Below, piece after piece: positions 26,413 to 35,259 of a DNA stretch of 64,000 bases (position 1 is its first letter; every line of letters starts with the position of its first letter). The translations under genes were made by a program, and so were the position numbers. The notes beneath the pieces were generated by a model, which saw only the letters and a list, made by a program, of their open reading frames with translations, made no database searches and had not been told where the DNA came from. Origin of the DNA: Sphingomonas kaistensis (GTDB lineage: Bacteria > Pseudomonadota > Alphaproteobacteria > Sphingomonadales > Sphingomonadaceae). The stretch covers positions 248,001-312,000 of the forward strand of contig NZ_JAATJC010000001.1 of assembly GCF_011927725.1 (NCBI RefSeq). The letters are read 5' to 3'.

Positions 26413-28065
26413 ATGCTGAGGCAGCTCGTCATCCGTGACGTGGTGCTGATCGATCGGCTGACCCTCGATTTCAGTGATGGCCTCGGCGTGCTGACCGGCG
26501 AAACCGGGGCGGGCAAGTCGATCCTGCTCGATTCGCTCGGGCTGGCGATGGGCATGCGGGCCGACAGCGGACTGGTCCGCTCCGGCCAGGACAGCGCGTC
26601 GGTCACCGCCGAATTCGATCTTCCGGACGGGCACCCGGCCCTCGCCGTGGTCGAGGAAGCCGGGATAGAGAACGAAGCGGGCGAGCCGCTGATCTTCCGC
26701 CGCACGCTCAAGGCCGATGGCGGCAGCCGCGCTTTCCTTGGCGGCGGCGCGGTGCCGGCGGCGGTGCTGCGCGAAGCGGCGGGCACGCTGGTCGAGATCC
26801 ACGGCCAGCACGACGATCGCGGCCTGCTCAACCCCAAGGGGCATCGGGCGCTGCTCGACAATTTTGGACGAATCGACCTGGCGCCGGTGGCACGGGCCTG
26901 GACCCGGCTGGCCGACCTGCGCAGTGAGCTCGACACGTTGCGACGCACCGCCGCCGACGCCGACCGCGACCGCGAATTCCTCGACCACAGCATCGAGGAA
27001 CTGGCCAAGCTCGAGCCCGAGGAGGGCGAGGAGCAGCGGCTGGCAGAGAAGCGCGCCGCGATGAAGCAGTTCGCGCGGGTGCAGGACGACCTCGATGGCC
27101 TCGCAAGCCTGTTCACCGGTTCCGACGGCGGCCTGTCGCAGTTGCGCCAGGCGGCGCGGCGGCTGGAGAGGGTCGCCGAGGCGCACCCGCTGCTTGGCGA
27201 GGCGCTGACCGCGCTCGACCGGGCGCTGATCGAGGGCGGCGAAGCCGAAGAGAAAGTGATCGCCGCGCAGCGCGATCTGGCTTTCTCCCCTGAGGAACTC
27301 GAAGAGGCCGAGGCGCGGCTGTTCGACCTTCGCGGCCTTGCCCGCAAGCACCGGGTCGAACCCGATCAACTGGCCGAATTGCTCGACCGGATGCGTGAAC
27401 AGCGGCAGGCGATCGATGCCGGCGAAAACCAGATCGCCGAGATCGAGCGAGCCCTCGCCGTCGCGCAGGGCGATTTTACGGCGGCGAGCGACGCGCTGAC
27501 CGCGGCCCGGGTCGCGGCGGCCGGGCGACTGGACGCAGCGGTCGCGGCCGAACTTGCGCCGCTCAAGCTGGAAGCGGCGCGGTTCCGGACCGTGGTCGCA
27601 GGCGGCGATGCGGGTCCGTCAGGCAGCGACCGGGTGGAATTCGAGGTATCGACCAATCCCGGCGCGCCGTTCGGGGCGCTGACCAAGATCGCGTCGGGCG
27701 GCGAATTGTCGCGCTTCATCCTCGCGCTGAAGGTGGCGCTGGCGGAGGAAGGCGGGGCGTCGACGATGATCTTCGACGAGATCGACCGCGGCGTCGGCGG
27801 CGCGGTGGCGAGCGCGATCGGCGAGCGGCTGGCCCGGCTTGCGACGCGCAGCCAGCTGCTGGTGGTGACCCACAGTCCGCAGGTCGCGGCACGGGCGAGC
27901 CGCCACTACCGGATCGAGAAGAGCCACGGGGACGAGGGCACCCGCACCACCGTCCGACTGCTCGACGCCGACGAACGGCGCGAGGAGATCGCCCGGATGC
28001 TGTCCGGCGCGGCGGTCACCGAGGAAGCGCGGGCCCAGGCCGCGCGCCTGCTCGAAACCGCCTGA
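26413..28065 (+). CDS. recN: DNA repair ATPase RecN
   Basis: A 550-residue SMC-like protein for double-strand break repair. Walker A is GETGAGKS (about 31-38), with the N-terminal LVIRDVVLIDRLTLDF typical of RecN. A coiled-coil central part (about 150-370) follows. The C-terminal ATPase half has SGGELSRFILALKVAL (signature), TMIFDEIDRGVGG (Walker B) and VVTHSPQVAARA. Its stop lies in a stem-loop shared with the convergent gene. Confidence 0.96.
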   Translation: MLRQLVIRDVVLIDRLTLDFSDGLGVLTGETGAGKSILLDSLGLAMGMRADSGLVRSGQDSASVTAEFDLPDGHPALAVVEEAGIENEAGEPLIFRRTLKADGGSRAFLGGGAVPAAVLREAAGTLVEIHGQHDDRGLLNPKGHRALLDNFGRIDLAPVARAWTRLADLRSELDTLRRTAADADRDREFLDHSIEELAKLEPEEGEEQRLAEKRAAMKQFARVQDDLDGLASLFTGSDGGLSQLRQAARRLERVAEAHPLLGEALTALDRALIEGGEAEEKVIAAQRDLAFSPEELEEAEARLFDLRGLARKHRVEPDQLAELLDRMREQRQAIDAGENQIAEIERALAVAQGDFTAASDALTAARVAAAGRLDAAVAAELAPLKLEAARFRTVVAGGDAGPSGSDRVEFEVSTNPGAPFGALTKIASGGELSRFILALKVALAEEGGASTMIFDEIDRGVGGAVASAIGERLARLATRSQLLVVTHSPQVAARASRHYRIEKSHGDEGTRTTVRLLDADERREEIARMLSGAAVTEEARAQAARLLETA

Positions 28066-28092
28066 CGGCGCGGCTTAGTCGGCCGCCGTCAG
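28062..28092. terminator. Stem-loop between convergent recN and amidohydrolase genes
   Basis: A perfect 9-base inverted repeat, CTGACGGCG and CGCCGTCAG, with a 13-base loop spans both stop codons. There is no T-run on either side, so it may stop transcription weakly in both directions or protect the mRNA ends. Confidence 0.4.
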
Positions 28093-29382
28093 CTGGCGCT
28101 GCCCATTGGCCTTGAAGACCTGGCCCCACTTCATCACGAAGCCGACATTCTCCAGCAGCCGGATGTTGGCGATCGGATCACCTTCCACCGCGACGATGTC
28201 GGCGTCCTTGCCCGGTTCGATGGTGCCGGCGACGGCCGAGACCCCGAGCAGGTCGGCGGCGTTCACCGTCGCGGCCTTGATCGCGTCGGCAGGGGCCATG
28301 CCGTTCCTGACCATCAGCGCGAACTCCTCCGCATTCTTGCCATGCGGGCTGACCGCGCTGTCGGTACCGAAGGCGATCTTCACCCCTTCCCGGACGGCGC
28401 GGGCGAAGCTCTTCTCGGCATTGCCCTTGGCGGCCGCGGCCTTTTCGAACTGCGCCGGGGTCAGCGCGCCGCGCTCGCCGTCCTTGTAGGCCGCGGCGGG
28501 CGCCAGCAGGGTCGGCACGTAATAAGCGCCGGTCTGCTTGTAGAGCCGGAAGCTCTCGTCGTTGGCGAAGGTGCCATGCTCGATCGAGCTGACGCCGGCG
28601 CGCAGCGCGCCATTGATCCCGCTGGTGCCATGGGCATGGGCGGCGACCTTGCGATCGAACGAGCGCGCGGTGTCGACCACCGCCTTCATCTCATCGTCCG
28701 CCATCTGCTGGTTGAGCCCGCCCGCGACGTTGCTGAGAACGCCGCCGGTGGCCGCGATCTTGACCACGTCGGCGCCGTCGCGGATCTGCTCGCGGGTGGC
28801 GCGGCGGCAGTCGTCGACCCCGTTGCAGACATTGGTCTGGTGATCGTGCCCGATCTCGGCGAGTTCGCGATTGACGCCATTGACCGGATCGCCGTGGCCG
28901 CCCGACACCGAGATCATCCGCGCTGCCATGATGATGCTCGGCCCGACGAAGGCACCGCTGTTGATCGCGCCCTTGAGCGCCCGGATCCCCGGCGGATCGC
29001 CGCCGAGGTCGCGGACGGTGGTGAAGCCTGCCGCAAGCGTCTTCTTGGCGTTGGTGAGAGCGGTATAGGCCTCGTCCTCCTCGTTTCGGACAGGCGCCTG
29101 CAAGCGGGCCTGGAGCCGGTCGTCGAGGCCGCCGAGGTGGACGTGACTGTCGATCAGGCCCGGCATGACCGTGCTGGTGCGCAGGTCGACGACGCGGGCG
29201 CCGGGCACGTCCGCGAAGCCGCTGCGGATTTCGACGATCTTGCGGCCCTGGACGATGATCGAGGCATTGCGCTTGGGCGCGCGGCCGGGGACGTCGATCA
29301 ACGTGCCTGCGTGGATGACGGTGACGGGCTGGGCGGGTGGCGCCGCCTGCACGACGGCGGCGGCTGCGATAAGCGAAAGCAT
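28075..29382 (-). CDS. Secreted amidohydrolase (imidazolonepropionase-like metal hydrolase)
   Basis: 435 residues. The N-terminus MLSLIAAAAVVQAA is a short signal peptide. Metal ligands of the amidohydrolase superfamily are present in order: HVHLGG (HxH), the carboxylated-Lys region VVKIAATGG, KVAAHAHGTSG, IEHGTF and GTDSAVSPHG (catalytic Asp). The ADLLGVS and EPGKDADIVAVEGDP ending is typical of the prolidase/imidazolonepropionase-like branch, which cleaves peptide or amide bonds. The substrate is unknown. An in-frame ATG at 29640 would displace the signal peptide and is rejected. Confidence 0.88.
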   Translation of the reverse strand: MLSLIAAAAVVQAAPPAQPVTVIHAGTLIDVPGRAPKRNASIIVQGRKIVEIRSGFADVPGARVVDLRTSTVMPGLIDSHVHLGGLDDRLQARLQAPVRNEEDEAYTALTNAKKTLAAGFTTVRDLGGDPPGIRALKGAINSGAFVGPSIIMAARMISVSGGHGDPVNGVNRELAEIGHDHQTNVCNGVDDCRRATREQIRDGADVVKIAATGGVLSNVAGGLNQQMADDEMKAVVDTARSFDRKVAAHAHGTSGINGALRAGVSSIEHGTFANDESFRLYKQTGAYYVPTLLAPAAAYKDGERGALTPAQFEKAAAAKGNAEKSFARAVREGVKIAFGTDSAVSPHGKNAEEFALMVRNGMAPADAIKAATVNAADLLGVSAVAGTIEPGKDADIVAVEGDPIANIRLLENVGFVMKWGQVFKANGQRQLTAAD

Positions 29383-29411
29383 GGTGGTCCCCCTGGGTTT
29401 CTCGCCGCAGC

Positions 29412-29771
29412 TTAGCCCGGTGCCCGCTCCTGCCAATAGCGGAAAGCCTGCCGTTGCAGGCGATCGATCAGGAGGCGCGCGTCGGGGCCGGTCCAGTCGC
29501 CGGTGAAGCGGTGTTTCTCCCAGCTCCCGGTCCACCAGCCCTGGCCGGGCAGGCCGTCGGACTGGCGCACGACCAGCACCGCAAGCTCCGGCTCGCCATC
29601 CGCTTGCGCCGCGTCGTCGACGGCGGCGAGGGTCTTGCACAGCGCCCGCATCCTGGGCCGGGTGAACGGATGGCCGAGCCGGGCGAGCAATTCGCTGTAG
29701 GTCAGCGGATGGCCGGCGGCGGCAGCGGCAAGCAGATGCTCGCGCACCGCCACCGGATCGGCGATGCTCAC
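29412..29771 (-). CDS. Conserved-looking small protein of unknown function
   Basis: 119 residues, no signal peptide or membrane helix. The first half (DPVAVREHLLAAAAAGHPL, then TYSELLARLGHPFTRPRMRA) reads like a winged-helix fold. The second half contains ELAVLVVRQSDGLPGQGWW, a pattern reminiscent of the DNA-binding MGMT-like/Atl1 C-terminal region, but it lacks PCHRV. It lies four bases before the start side of a lipoprotein gene's end and 29 bases from the amidohydrolase. I cannot assign a function. Confidence 0.65.
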   Translation of the reverse strand: MSIADPVAVREHLLAAAAAGHPLTYSELLARLGHPFTRPRMRALCKTLAAVDDAAQADGEPELAVLVVRQSDGLPGQGWWTGSWEKHRFTGDWTGPDARLLIDRLQRQAFRYWQERAPG

Positions 29772-29774
29772 TGG

Positions 29775-30443
29775 CTAGGAAGGCTGCTCGGCGACCGGGG
29801 TCAATTCGTAGACCTCGAGCTTGGCGCCTGAACGGGGATAGGGAAGCACCAGCCGCCAGCGCATCGGCCCGATCCGCTCCAGGAAGCCGGCCATGTCGCG
29901 GCTATTGTCCGAGCCATAGGGCTTGGGGCGGGTCTCGCTGCCCAGCGCGACGCTGCCGAGGAACACCAATCGGGTCGCGACGTCGTCGTCCCACAAACGC
30001 CCGGCCGGTCGCTCGGTCCCGGTCTGCTTGACCAGGGTCAGGAGGTCGTCCTCGACCTCGACATAGCAGAAGAAGGGCTTGAACCGGTTGAAGGCCGGAG
30101 TCCGGCGGTCGGTGGCGCCGAGGCGCACCAGGCGGCAATTGTAGCTTCCGGGTGTCGGCGCAGGCCGGGCAAGCGCCGCATTGGGGCGGAGCAGGTCGCC
30201 TTCCTCGCGGACTGCCGAGGCGAACCGAACGCGGGCGTCGCGCAGGCCGTCGGTCCAGGCGAACGGCAGACGGCGCAGGCGGTCGGTGTCGGGCGCGGTC
30301 GCAACGCTCAGCCAGCGATCGGCCTTGGTCGGCGGCGCCGCGGCGGGAGCGAGGGGGAGGGTCGGCCGGGCCGGCGGTGTCGCCATGCAGCCGGCGAGCA
30401 CCAGCGTGAGGGCAAGAAGTGATCCGAAGCGAGCGGTGGTCAT
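29775..30443 (-). CDS. DUF4893-type lipoprotein
   Basis: 222 residues. Start ATG 30443 gives a lipoprotein signal (SLLALTLVLAGC). A Pro-rich linker follows, then TAPDTDRLRRLPFAWTDGL, EEGDLLRPNAALARPAPTPG, SYNCRLVRLGA and FKPFFCYVEVEDD, the pattern I associate with DUF4893. Two Cys in the mature part probably form a disulfide. Function unknown. It precedes the small gene at 29412 by three bases, so they are likely co-transcribed. Confidence 0.75.
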   Translation of the reverse strand: MTTARFGSLLALTLVLAGCMATPPARPTLPLAPAAAPPTKADRWLSVATAPDTDRLRRLPFAWTDGLRDARVRFASAVREEGDLLRPNAALARPAPTPGSYNCRLVRLGATDRRTPAFNRFKPFFCYVEVEDDLLTLVKQTGTERPAGRLWDDDVATRLVFLGSVALGSETRPKPYGSDNSRDMAGFLERIGPMRWRLVLPYPRSGAKLEVYELTPVAEQPS

Positions 30444-30550
30444 GGTCGTCCTCACGCTAGCACAGCGACGGTGCGGGTACACACGGTCAAAGGGGCCAAA
30501 GGGTTAACAAATCCTTGCGACCGGGCCGCCTCGGCCCCAAGGCGCGGCGG

Positions 30551-31459
30551 ATGGATGCTGCCCGCTCGACCCCCGCCCCCACCCTGTCCCGCGCCGGCCT
30601 GAGCCTCGGGGTCGGCGCCTATACGGCGTGGGGACTGATGCCGCTCTATTTCAAGCTGCTGCTCGGCGTGCCGGCACTGGCGATCGTGGCGCATCGGATC
30701 AGCTGGTCGTTCCTCCTGCTCGGCGCCCTGATCAGCGCCAGGAGCGCGTGGCCGGCGGTTCGGGCGGCACTTGCCGAGCCGCGGACGGTGCGCCTGCTGC
30801 TGGCGACGGCGGGGCTGATCGGGGTCAACTGGCTGCTCTACGTTTATGCGGTGAACAGCGGGCACATCCTTGCCGCATCCCTCGGCTATTACCTCAATCC
30901 GCTGGCCAACATCCTGCTCGGCCGGTTCGTGCTGGGGGAGCCGTTGAGCCGGCCGCAGTGGCTGGCGGTGGCGCTGGCGGCGGTTGGGGTGGCGATCCTT
31001 GCGGTGGGCGCGCTGTCGCACCTGTGGATCAGCCTGGCGCTGTGCGTCAGCTTCGCGCTCTACGGGCTGCTTCGCAAGGTGGCGACGGTGGAGGCGACCG
31101 CTGGCCTTGGGATCGAGACCGCCTTGCTGCTGCCGGTGGCGGTGGGGTGGCTGGCTTGGGCAAGCCTGTCGACCACCCTGCCGGTGTGGGGCGAAACCAC
31201 TTCCGACATGATGCTCCTGGTGCTGGCCGGGATCGTGTCGACTGTTCCGCTGCTGCTGTTCACCGCCGCCGCCCGGCTGCTGCCCTATTCGACCCTCGGC
31301 ATCCTCCAGTTCATCGCACCGACCCTGCAGTTCCTGGTCGCCGTGTTCCTGTTCGGCGAGCCGTTCACGCTGGCCCAGGCCGCCGCCTTTGCATGCATCT
31401 GGACGGCTGCACTGATCTATCTCGGCGCCGCGCTACGGAGCAGTCGACAGCCGAGCTGA
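30551..31459 (+). CDS. rarD: RarD/EamA-family permease
   Basis: 302 residues with ten predicted membrane helices in two EamA halves. RarD signatures are GVGAYTAWGLMPLYFKLL, IVAHRISWSFLLL, NWLLYVYAVNSGHILAASLG, YYLNPLANILLG and GILQFIAPTLQFLVAVFLF. Members are drug/metabolite transporters; the substrate is unknown. ATG 30551 is preferred over an in-frame upstream start at 30515. Divergent from the DUF4893 gene. Confidence 0.88.
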   Translation: MDAARSTPAPTLSRAGLSLGVGAYTAWGLMPLYFKLLLGVPALAIVAHRISWSFLLLGALISARSAWPAVRAALAEPRTVRLLLATAGLIGVNWLLYVYAVNSGHILAASLGYYLNPLANILLGRFVLGEPLSRPQWLAVALAAVGVAILAVGALSHLWISLALCVSFALYGLLRKVATVEATAGLGIETALLLPVAVGWLAWASLSTTLPVWGETTSDMMLLVLAGIVSTVPLLLFTAAARLLPYSTLGILQFIAPTLQFLVAVFLFGEPFTLAQAAAFACIWTAALIYLGAALRSSRQPS

Positions 31460-31502
31460 AGCGGCACTAGAAATCGGCGGGGAGCTCCACGACATAAGGG
31501 TC

Positions 31503-31727
31503 ATGTTGAACATCATCTCGCTGCTGATCGGCCTTGTCGCCCTGGTCAGCGCAGCCGTCGCCTTCATCCCGCTGCTCGGCTGGGCCAACTGGTTCATCCT
31601 GCCGCTGGCGGTGATCGGAGCCGGAATTGGCGCGCTCAGCCCCGGATCCAAGGCCGGGCGCAACCTGTGCATCTTCGTGATCCTTGTCGGCGCGCTTCGG
31701 CTGATGCTCGGCGGCGGGATCATCTGA
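31503..31727 (+). CDS. Small inner-membrane protein, function unknown
   Basis: 74 residues with two or three hydrophobic helices (IISLLIGLVALVSAAVAFIP, then WFILPLAVIGAGIGALS and FVILVGALRLMLGGGI) and a polar SPGSKAGRN loop. AAGGG lies about three bases before the ATG. It ends 4 bases from the convergent phaC stop. No family is recognised. Confidence 0.7.
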   Translation: MLNIISLLIGLVALVSAAVAFIPLLGWANWFILPLAVIGAGIGALSPGSKAGRNLCIFVILVGALRLMLGGGII

Positions 31728-31731
31728 GGCC

Positions 31732-33468
31732 CTAGCGGGTCTTCACGTAGCGGCCGGGGGCGTCCTCGATCGCTTGTCTCTTGCCCTTGCCGGGGACGCG
31801 CGCGCCCTTGGCGTCCACCTTCTTCGGCGCGCGCTCGGTCAGCCATGCCAGCCAGTCGGGCCACCAGCTTCCCTTGTGCTCGGTCGCGCCCTCGATGAAG
31901 GCGTCGAGATCCTTGGGCTCGCCCTCGTTGAGCCAATATTGATATTTGCCCGCGCTGGGCGGGTTCACCACCCCGGCGATATGGCCCGAACCGGCCAGCA
32001 CGAAGCGCTTGGGCCCGGGGACGTGGTCCATGATCTTCCACACGCTCTGCGGCGGGGCGATGTGATCCTCGCGACCGGCCTGGATGTAGAGCGGTGTCTC
32101 GATCCGCTTGAGGTCGATCGGGGTGCCGTCGACCGAAATGCCGCCTTCCTCGACCAGCTTGTTCCCCTTGTACAAGGTCTCGAGATAGTCGCGGTGCCAG
32201 CCGGCCGGCAGGTTGGTGACGTCGCCGTTCCAGTGGAGCAGGTCGAACGGCGGCGGTTCCTTGCCCAGCAGGTAATTGTTGGTGACGTAATTCCAGATGA
32301 GGTCGCGGCCGCGCAGCAGGTTGAAGGTCGAGGCCATCACCCGCCCGTCGACGATTCCCGTGTCGGCGCTCAATTGCCCGAGCAGTCCCATCGTCTCGTC
32401 GCCGAGGAATAGCCGGAGGTCGCCGGCATGGGCGAAATCAACCTGCGCGGTGAAGAAGGTGGCCGAGGCGACCTTGTCCGCCTGTCCCCGCGCCGCAAGC
32501 AGCGCCAGGGTGGCGGCAAGCGTGGTGCCCGCGACGCAATAGCCGATGGTGTGGACCTGTTCGACGCCGAGCAGGTCGCGGACGGTGTCGATCGCATCGA
32601 CCTGCCCGCGCAGCACATAGTCGTCGAGCGTGACGTCCTTGATGCTCTCGTCGGCCGATTTCCAGCTGACCATGAACAGGGTGATGCCCTGCTCGACGCA
32701 CCAGCGGACGAAGCTCTTCTCCGCCGTGAGGTCGAGGATGTAGAAGCGGTTGATCCACGGCGGAAACACGATCAGCGGCGTTTCCAGCACCTTCTCGGTC
32801 GTCGGCGTGTACTGAATCAGCTGGTAGAGCGGGGTTTCGTGGATGACCTTGCCCGGCGTGGTCGCAAGGTTGCGACCGACCTCGAAATGGCCCTTCGCGA
32901 CGTGGGTCATCTGCCCGGCCTTCATGTCGTCGAGCATGTGGCGCAGGCCGGTCAGCAAATTCTCGCCGCGGCTTTCCATCGTCGCCTTCAGGACCTGGGG
33001 ATTGGTCAGGGCGAAGTTGGACGGGCTCATCGCGTCGACGAAGCTGGCGGTCAGGAATTTCAACCGCTGGTGCGCCTCGCTGTCGAGCCCCTCGGCCTGG
33101 TCCGCGGTCTTCATCAGCTGATCGGAAATGGCCAGGTAGGACTGGCGAATGGTGTCGAACACCGGATTGTCGCGCCATTCGGGGGCGGCGAAACGCTTGT
33201 CCTTGCGGTCGGCGGCGGCGGCCATCCCGCCCAGCATCTGGCCCCACGCCTCTAGCCCCTTGCCCCATGCCTCGGCCCCGGCGGTCAGCATCGCCATCGG
33301 ATCGGGCGCGTTGGGAAGCTTGAGCCCGGGCGCGGGATCGCCGGACTTCCAGCTATCGGCCCAGGTTTCGAGCAGCATCTGCTGCGCGCGGCCCATCACC
33401 TGGGTCCAGTGCTGCCAGTCCTCGAGGCTTGGAAAAGCGGCTGCGGTGGTATCCGATTCGGTGGTCAT
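31732..33468 (-). CDS. phaC: Class I poly(3-hydroxyalkanoate) synthase PhaC
   Basis: 578 residues. PhaC polymerises hydroxyacyl-CoA into storage polyester on granules. The lipase-like box GYCVAG carries the catalytic Cys; WKSADESIKDVTLDDYV, ETPLIVFPPWINRFYILDL and SGHIAGVVNPP (His of the triad) are class I PhaC signatures. The length is normal for class I. No phaA, phaB or phasin gene is adjacent. A 33-base dispersed repeat lies just upstream of the start. Confidence 0.93.
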   Translation of the reverse strand: MTTESDTTAAAFPSLEDWQHWTQVMGRAQQMLLETWADSWKSGDPAPGLKLPNAPDPMAMLTAGAEAWGKGLEAWGQMLGGMAAAADRKDKRFAAPEWRDNPVFDTIRQSYLAISDQLMKTADQAEGLDSEAHQRLKFLTASFVDAMSPSNFALTNPQVLKATMESRGENLLTGLRHMLDDMKAGQMTHVAKGHFEVGRNLATTPGKVIHETPLYQLIQYTPTTEKVLETPLIVFPPWINRFYILDLTAEKSFVRWCVEQGITLFMVSWKSADESIKDVTLDDYVLRGQVDAIDTVRDLLGVEQVHTIGYCVAGTTLAATLALLAARGQADKVASATFFTAQVDFAHAGDLRLFLGDETMGLLGQLSADTGIVDGRVMASTFNLLRGRDLIWNYVTNNYLLGKEPPPFDLLHWNGDVTNLPAGWHRDYLETLYKGNKLVEEGGISVDGTPIDLKRIETPLYIQAGREDHIAPPQSVWKIMDHVPGPKRFVLAGSGHIAGVVNPPSAGKYQYWLNEGEPKDLDAFIEGATEHKGSWWPDWLAWLTERAPKKVDAKGARVPGKGKRQAIEDAPGRYVKTR

Positions 33469-33492
33469 CAGGCGCTCCCCAGGGCGGCGCGA

Positions 33493-33525
33493 AGGTCACG
33501 AAGTTCTCGAAGGTCACATAGGGCG
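33493..33525 (-). repeat. 33-base dispersed repeat, copy B
   Basis: Reverse-complement copy of 16457-16489 with two mismatches, 25 bases upstream of the phaC start. A 40-codon minus-strand frame (start near 33589) reads through it and ends at phaC; that frame looks repeat-derived rather than a gene. Confidence 0.8.
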
Positions 33526-33705
33526 GGCGTCTCGCGAAAGGCCCGGGCCCCGGTCGCGATGTACAGGCTGCCGCGCGGAAAGGTCGTCATGCAAGGACAA
33601 TGACAGAGTGAAGCCGTGTAGGACAGGGGCCGCCTTCCCGTTCGTCGGAGCGGGGCTGGATCGGCGGTTGCTTCGTCGCGTCGCTCCCCGCAAGGACGGG
33701 AGGAG

Positions 33706-34335
33706 ATGAACCCGCCGCTGCCCATTCCTGCCCTGCCACTGGCGATCCAGGCGATCGACCTGTTCGGGATCGCGGTGTTCGCCGTGTCGGGCGCGCTGCT
33801 GGCGGCGGAGCGCAAGCAGACCTTCGTCACCTTCCTGTTCTTCGCGGTGGTGACCGGGGTCGGCGGAGGCACGCTGCGCGACCTGCTGATCGGCGCGCCG
33901 GTGTTCTGGGTGCAGGGCAACGAGGTGCTGCTGATCTGCTTTGCCGCCGCGACCCTGGTGTGGCTGGCGAGCCGGCGGTGGTTCGCCGGAAGCGCTCTGC
34001 TGTGGTTCGATGCCGCCGGGCTGGGTGCCTATGCCACCTACGGCGCGGCCAAGGCGCTGGCCTATGGAATCGCGCCCGTCCCGGCCTTCGCGATGGGCGT
34101 GCTGACCGCCTGCGCGGGCGGGATCATCCGCGACGTGCTGGCGGGCGAGCCGTCGATCCTGATGCGGCCCGAGCTCTACGTCACCGCCGCCGCCCTTTCG
34201 TCCGGGCTGCTGGTCGGGCTGGCGCTGCTGGGAATGACCGGCTGGGCCGCGGCGCTGCTGGCGGCGCTGGCGGGGTTCGCCCTGCGCGGGCTGGCGATCG
34301 CCCGGGGCTGGAGCCTGCCCGCCTACGAACGCTAG
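33706..34335 (+). CDS. TRIC-type (UPF0126/YicG) cation channel family protein
   Basis: 209 residues with seven predicted helices in two related halves. Family motifs are DLFGIAVFAVSGALLA, VVTGVGGGTLRDLLIG and, in the second half, LTACAGGIIRDVLAGEPSIL. The repeated GG-RD-L elements are the pore signature of bacterial TRIC homologues. GGAGG lies just before the ATG. It is divergent from phaC with about 240 bases between. Confidence 0.88.
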   Translation: MNPPLPIPALPLAIQAIDLFGIAVFAVSGALLAAERKQTFVTFLFFAVVTGVGGGTLRDLLIGAPVFWVQGNEVLLICFAAATLVWLASRRWFAGSALLWFDAAGLGAYATYGAAKALAYGIAPVPAFAMGVLTACAGGIIRDVLAGEPSILMRPELYVTAAALSSGLLVGLALLGMTGWAAALLAALAGFALRGLAIARGWSLPAYER

Positions 34336-34412
34336 AAGCGGCGTGAAATCCTCGCGAGCCCAAGGAGATAAGCGGGCTGTAACTCGCAGTTGGCTCGGCT
34401 AGGGGGAGGCAA

Positions 34413-35240
34413 ATGGGCGTGGCCTTTCCCTCCCCGGCGATCGACGCCGACCCGCCGGTGCGCACCAAGCGAACGAAGTCGCGGCGACAGCGGCTGGCAG
34501 GGCTCCTCGCGGCACTGGCGCTAGAAGCGCTGGTAGTGCTGGCGCTGCTGACGCTCGGAAGCGGACGGTTCGCGGAGATGGCCAAGGAGGGCCAGCCGCT
34601 CAAGACGTTCGACCTCGCCGCGCCGAGCCCTGAGCCGGTGGTGGAGGCGGTCAAGACGCCCGAAACGAAGAAGGTGGAAACCAAGGCCGAGCCGCAGCCG
34701 ACGGTGGAAACCGCGCCGGCCGCCCCCGCGCCCGACGTGCCCTCGGTCCAGCCGCCGACGCCGGCCCCGGCTCAGCCTTCGCCGCTGGTGCAGTTGTCGC
34801 GCGACGACCTGGCCTCGGCTGACCTGCGCTCACTGCCCTCGGCGCCGAAGCCCGCTCGGACCTACGGCCCCGCGGCGCCGAGCAGCGCGGCCGATACGCC
34901 GCTGGCATCGGGCACCGGGCCGAACGGGGAGCGGCTATACGCCGCCGCCTGGCAACGCGGCGAGCCGACCGAACAGGAAATGCGCGGGTATTTGCAGACG
35001 GCGCAGCCCGGGTGGGCACTGATCGCGTGCAGAACGGTGCCCGACTTCAAGGTCGACGATTGCGTGGCGTTGGGAGAGTCGCCTGGCTCTCAGATGGCCC
35101 GCGCCGTCCTAGCCGCGGCCTGGCAGTTCCGTATCCGGCCCCCGCGCGTCGGAGGGCGTTACCAGGTCGGCGAATGGGTCGAGATTCACTACAGATACGG
35201 GACGACCCGCCGCAATTCGTGGGAGAAGGACCGGGACTGA
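34413..35240 (+). CDS. TonB-like energy transducer
   Basis: 275 residues. One membrane anchor (RLAGLLAALALEALVVLALL) follows a basic N-terminus. A Pro/Glu/Lys-rich periplasmic spacer runs from about 65 to 130 (PETKKVETKAEPQPTVE, then PTPAPAQPSP). The C-terminal domain ends AAWQFRIRPPRVGGRYQVGE and WVEIHYRY, matching the TonB C-terminal fold. It could couple proton-motive force to outer-membrane receptors such as the one at 1-418. No exbB or exbD is adjacent. GGGGGAGG precedes the ATG. Confidence 0.75.
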   Translation: MGVAFPSPAIDADPPVRTKRTKSRRQRLAGLLAALALEALVVLALLTLGSGRFAEMAKEGQPLKTFDLAAPSPEPVVEAVKTPETKKVETKAEPQPTVETAPAAPAPDVPSVQPPTPAPAQPSPLVQLSRDDLASADLRSLPSAPKPARTYGPAAPSSAADTPLASGTGPNGERLYAAAWQRGEPTEQEMRGYLQTAQPGWALIACRTVPDFKVDDCVALGESPGSQMARAVLAAAWQFRIRPPRVGGRYQVGEWVEIHYRYGTTRRNSWEKDRD

Positions 35241-35259
35241 GCCCGGCCCTTCCTGATCT

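Noticed and set aside
33468..33589. 40-codon minus-strand frame ending at phaC
   Set aside because: It reads through the 33-base dispersed repeat and has no recognisable domain; more likely repeat-derived.
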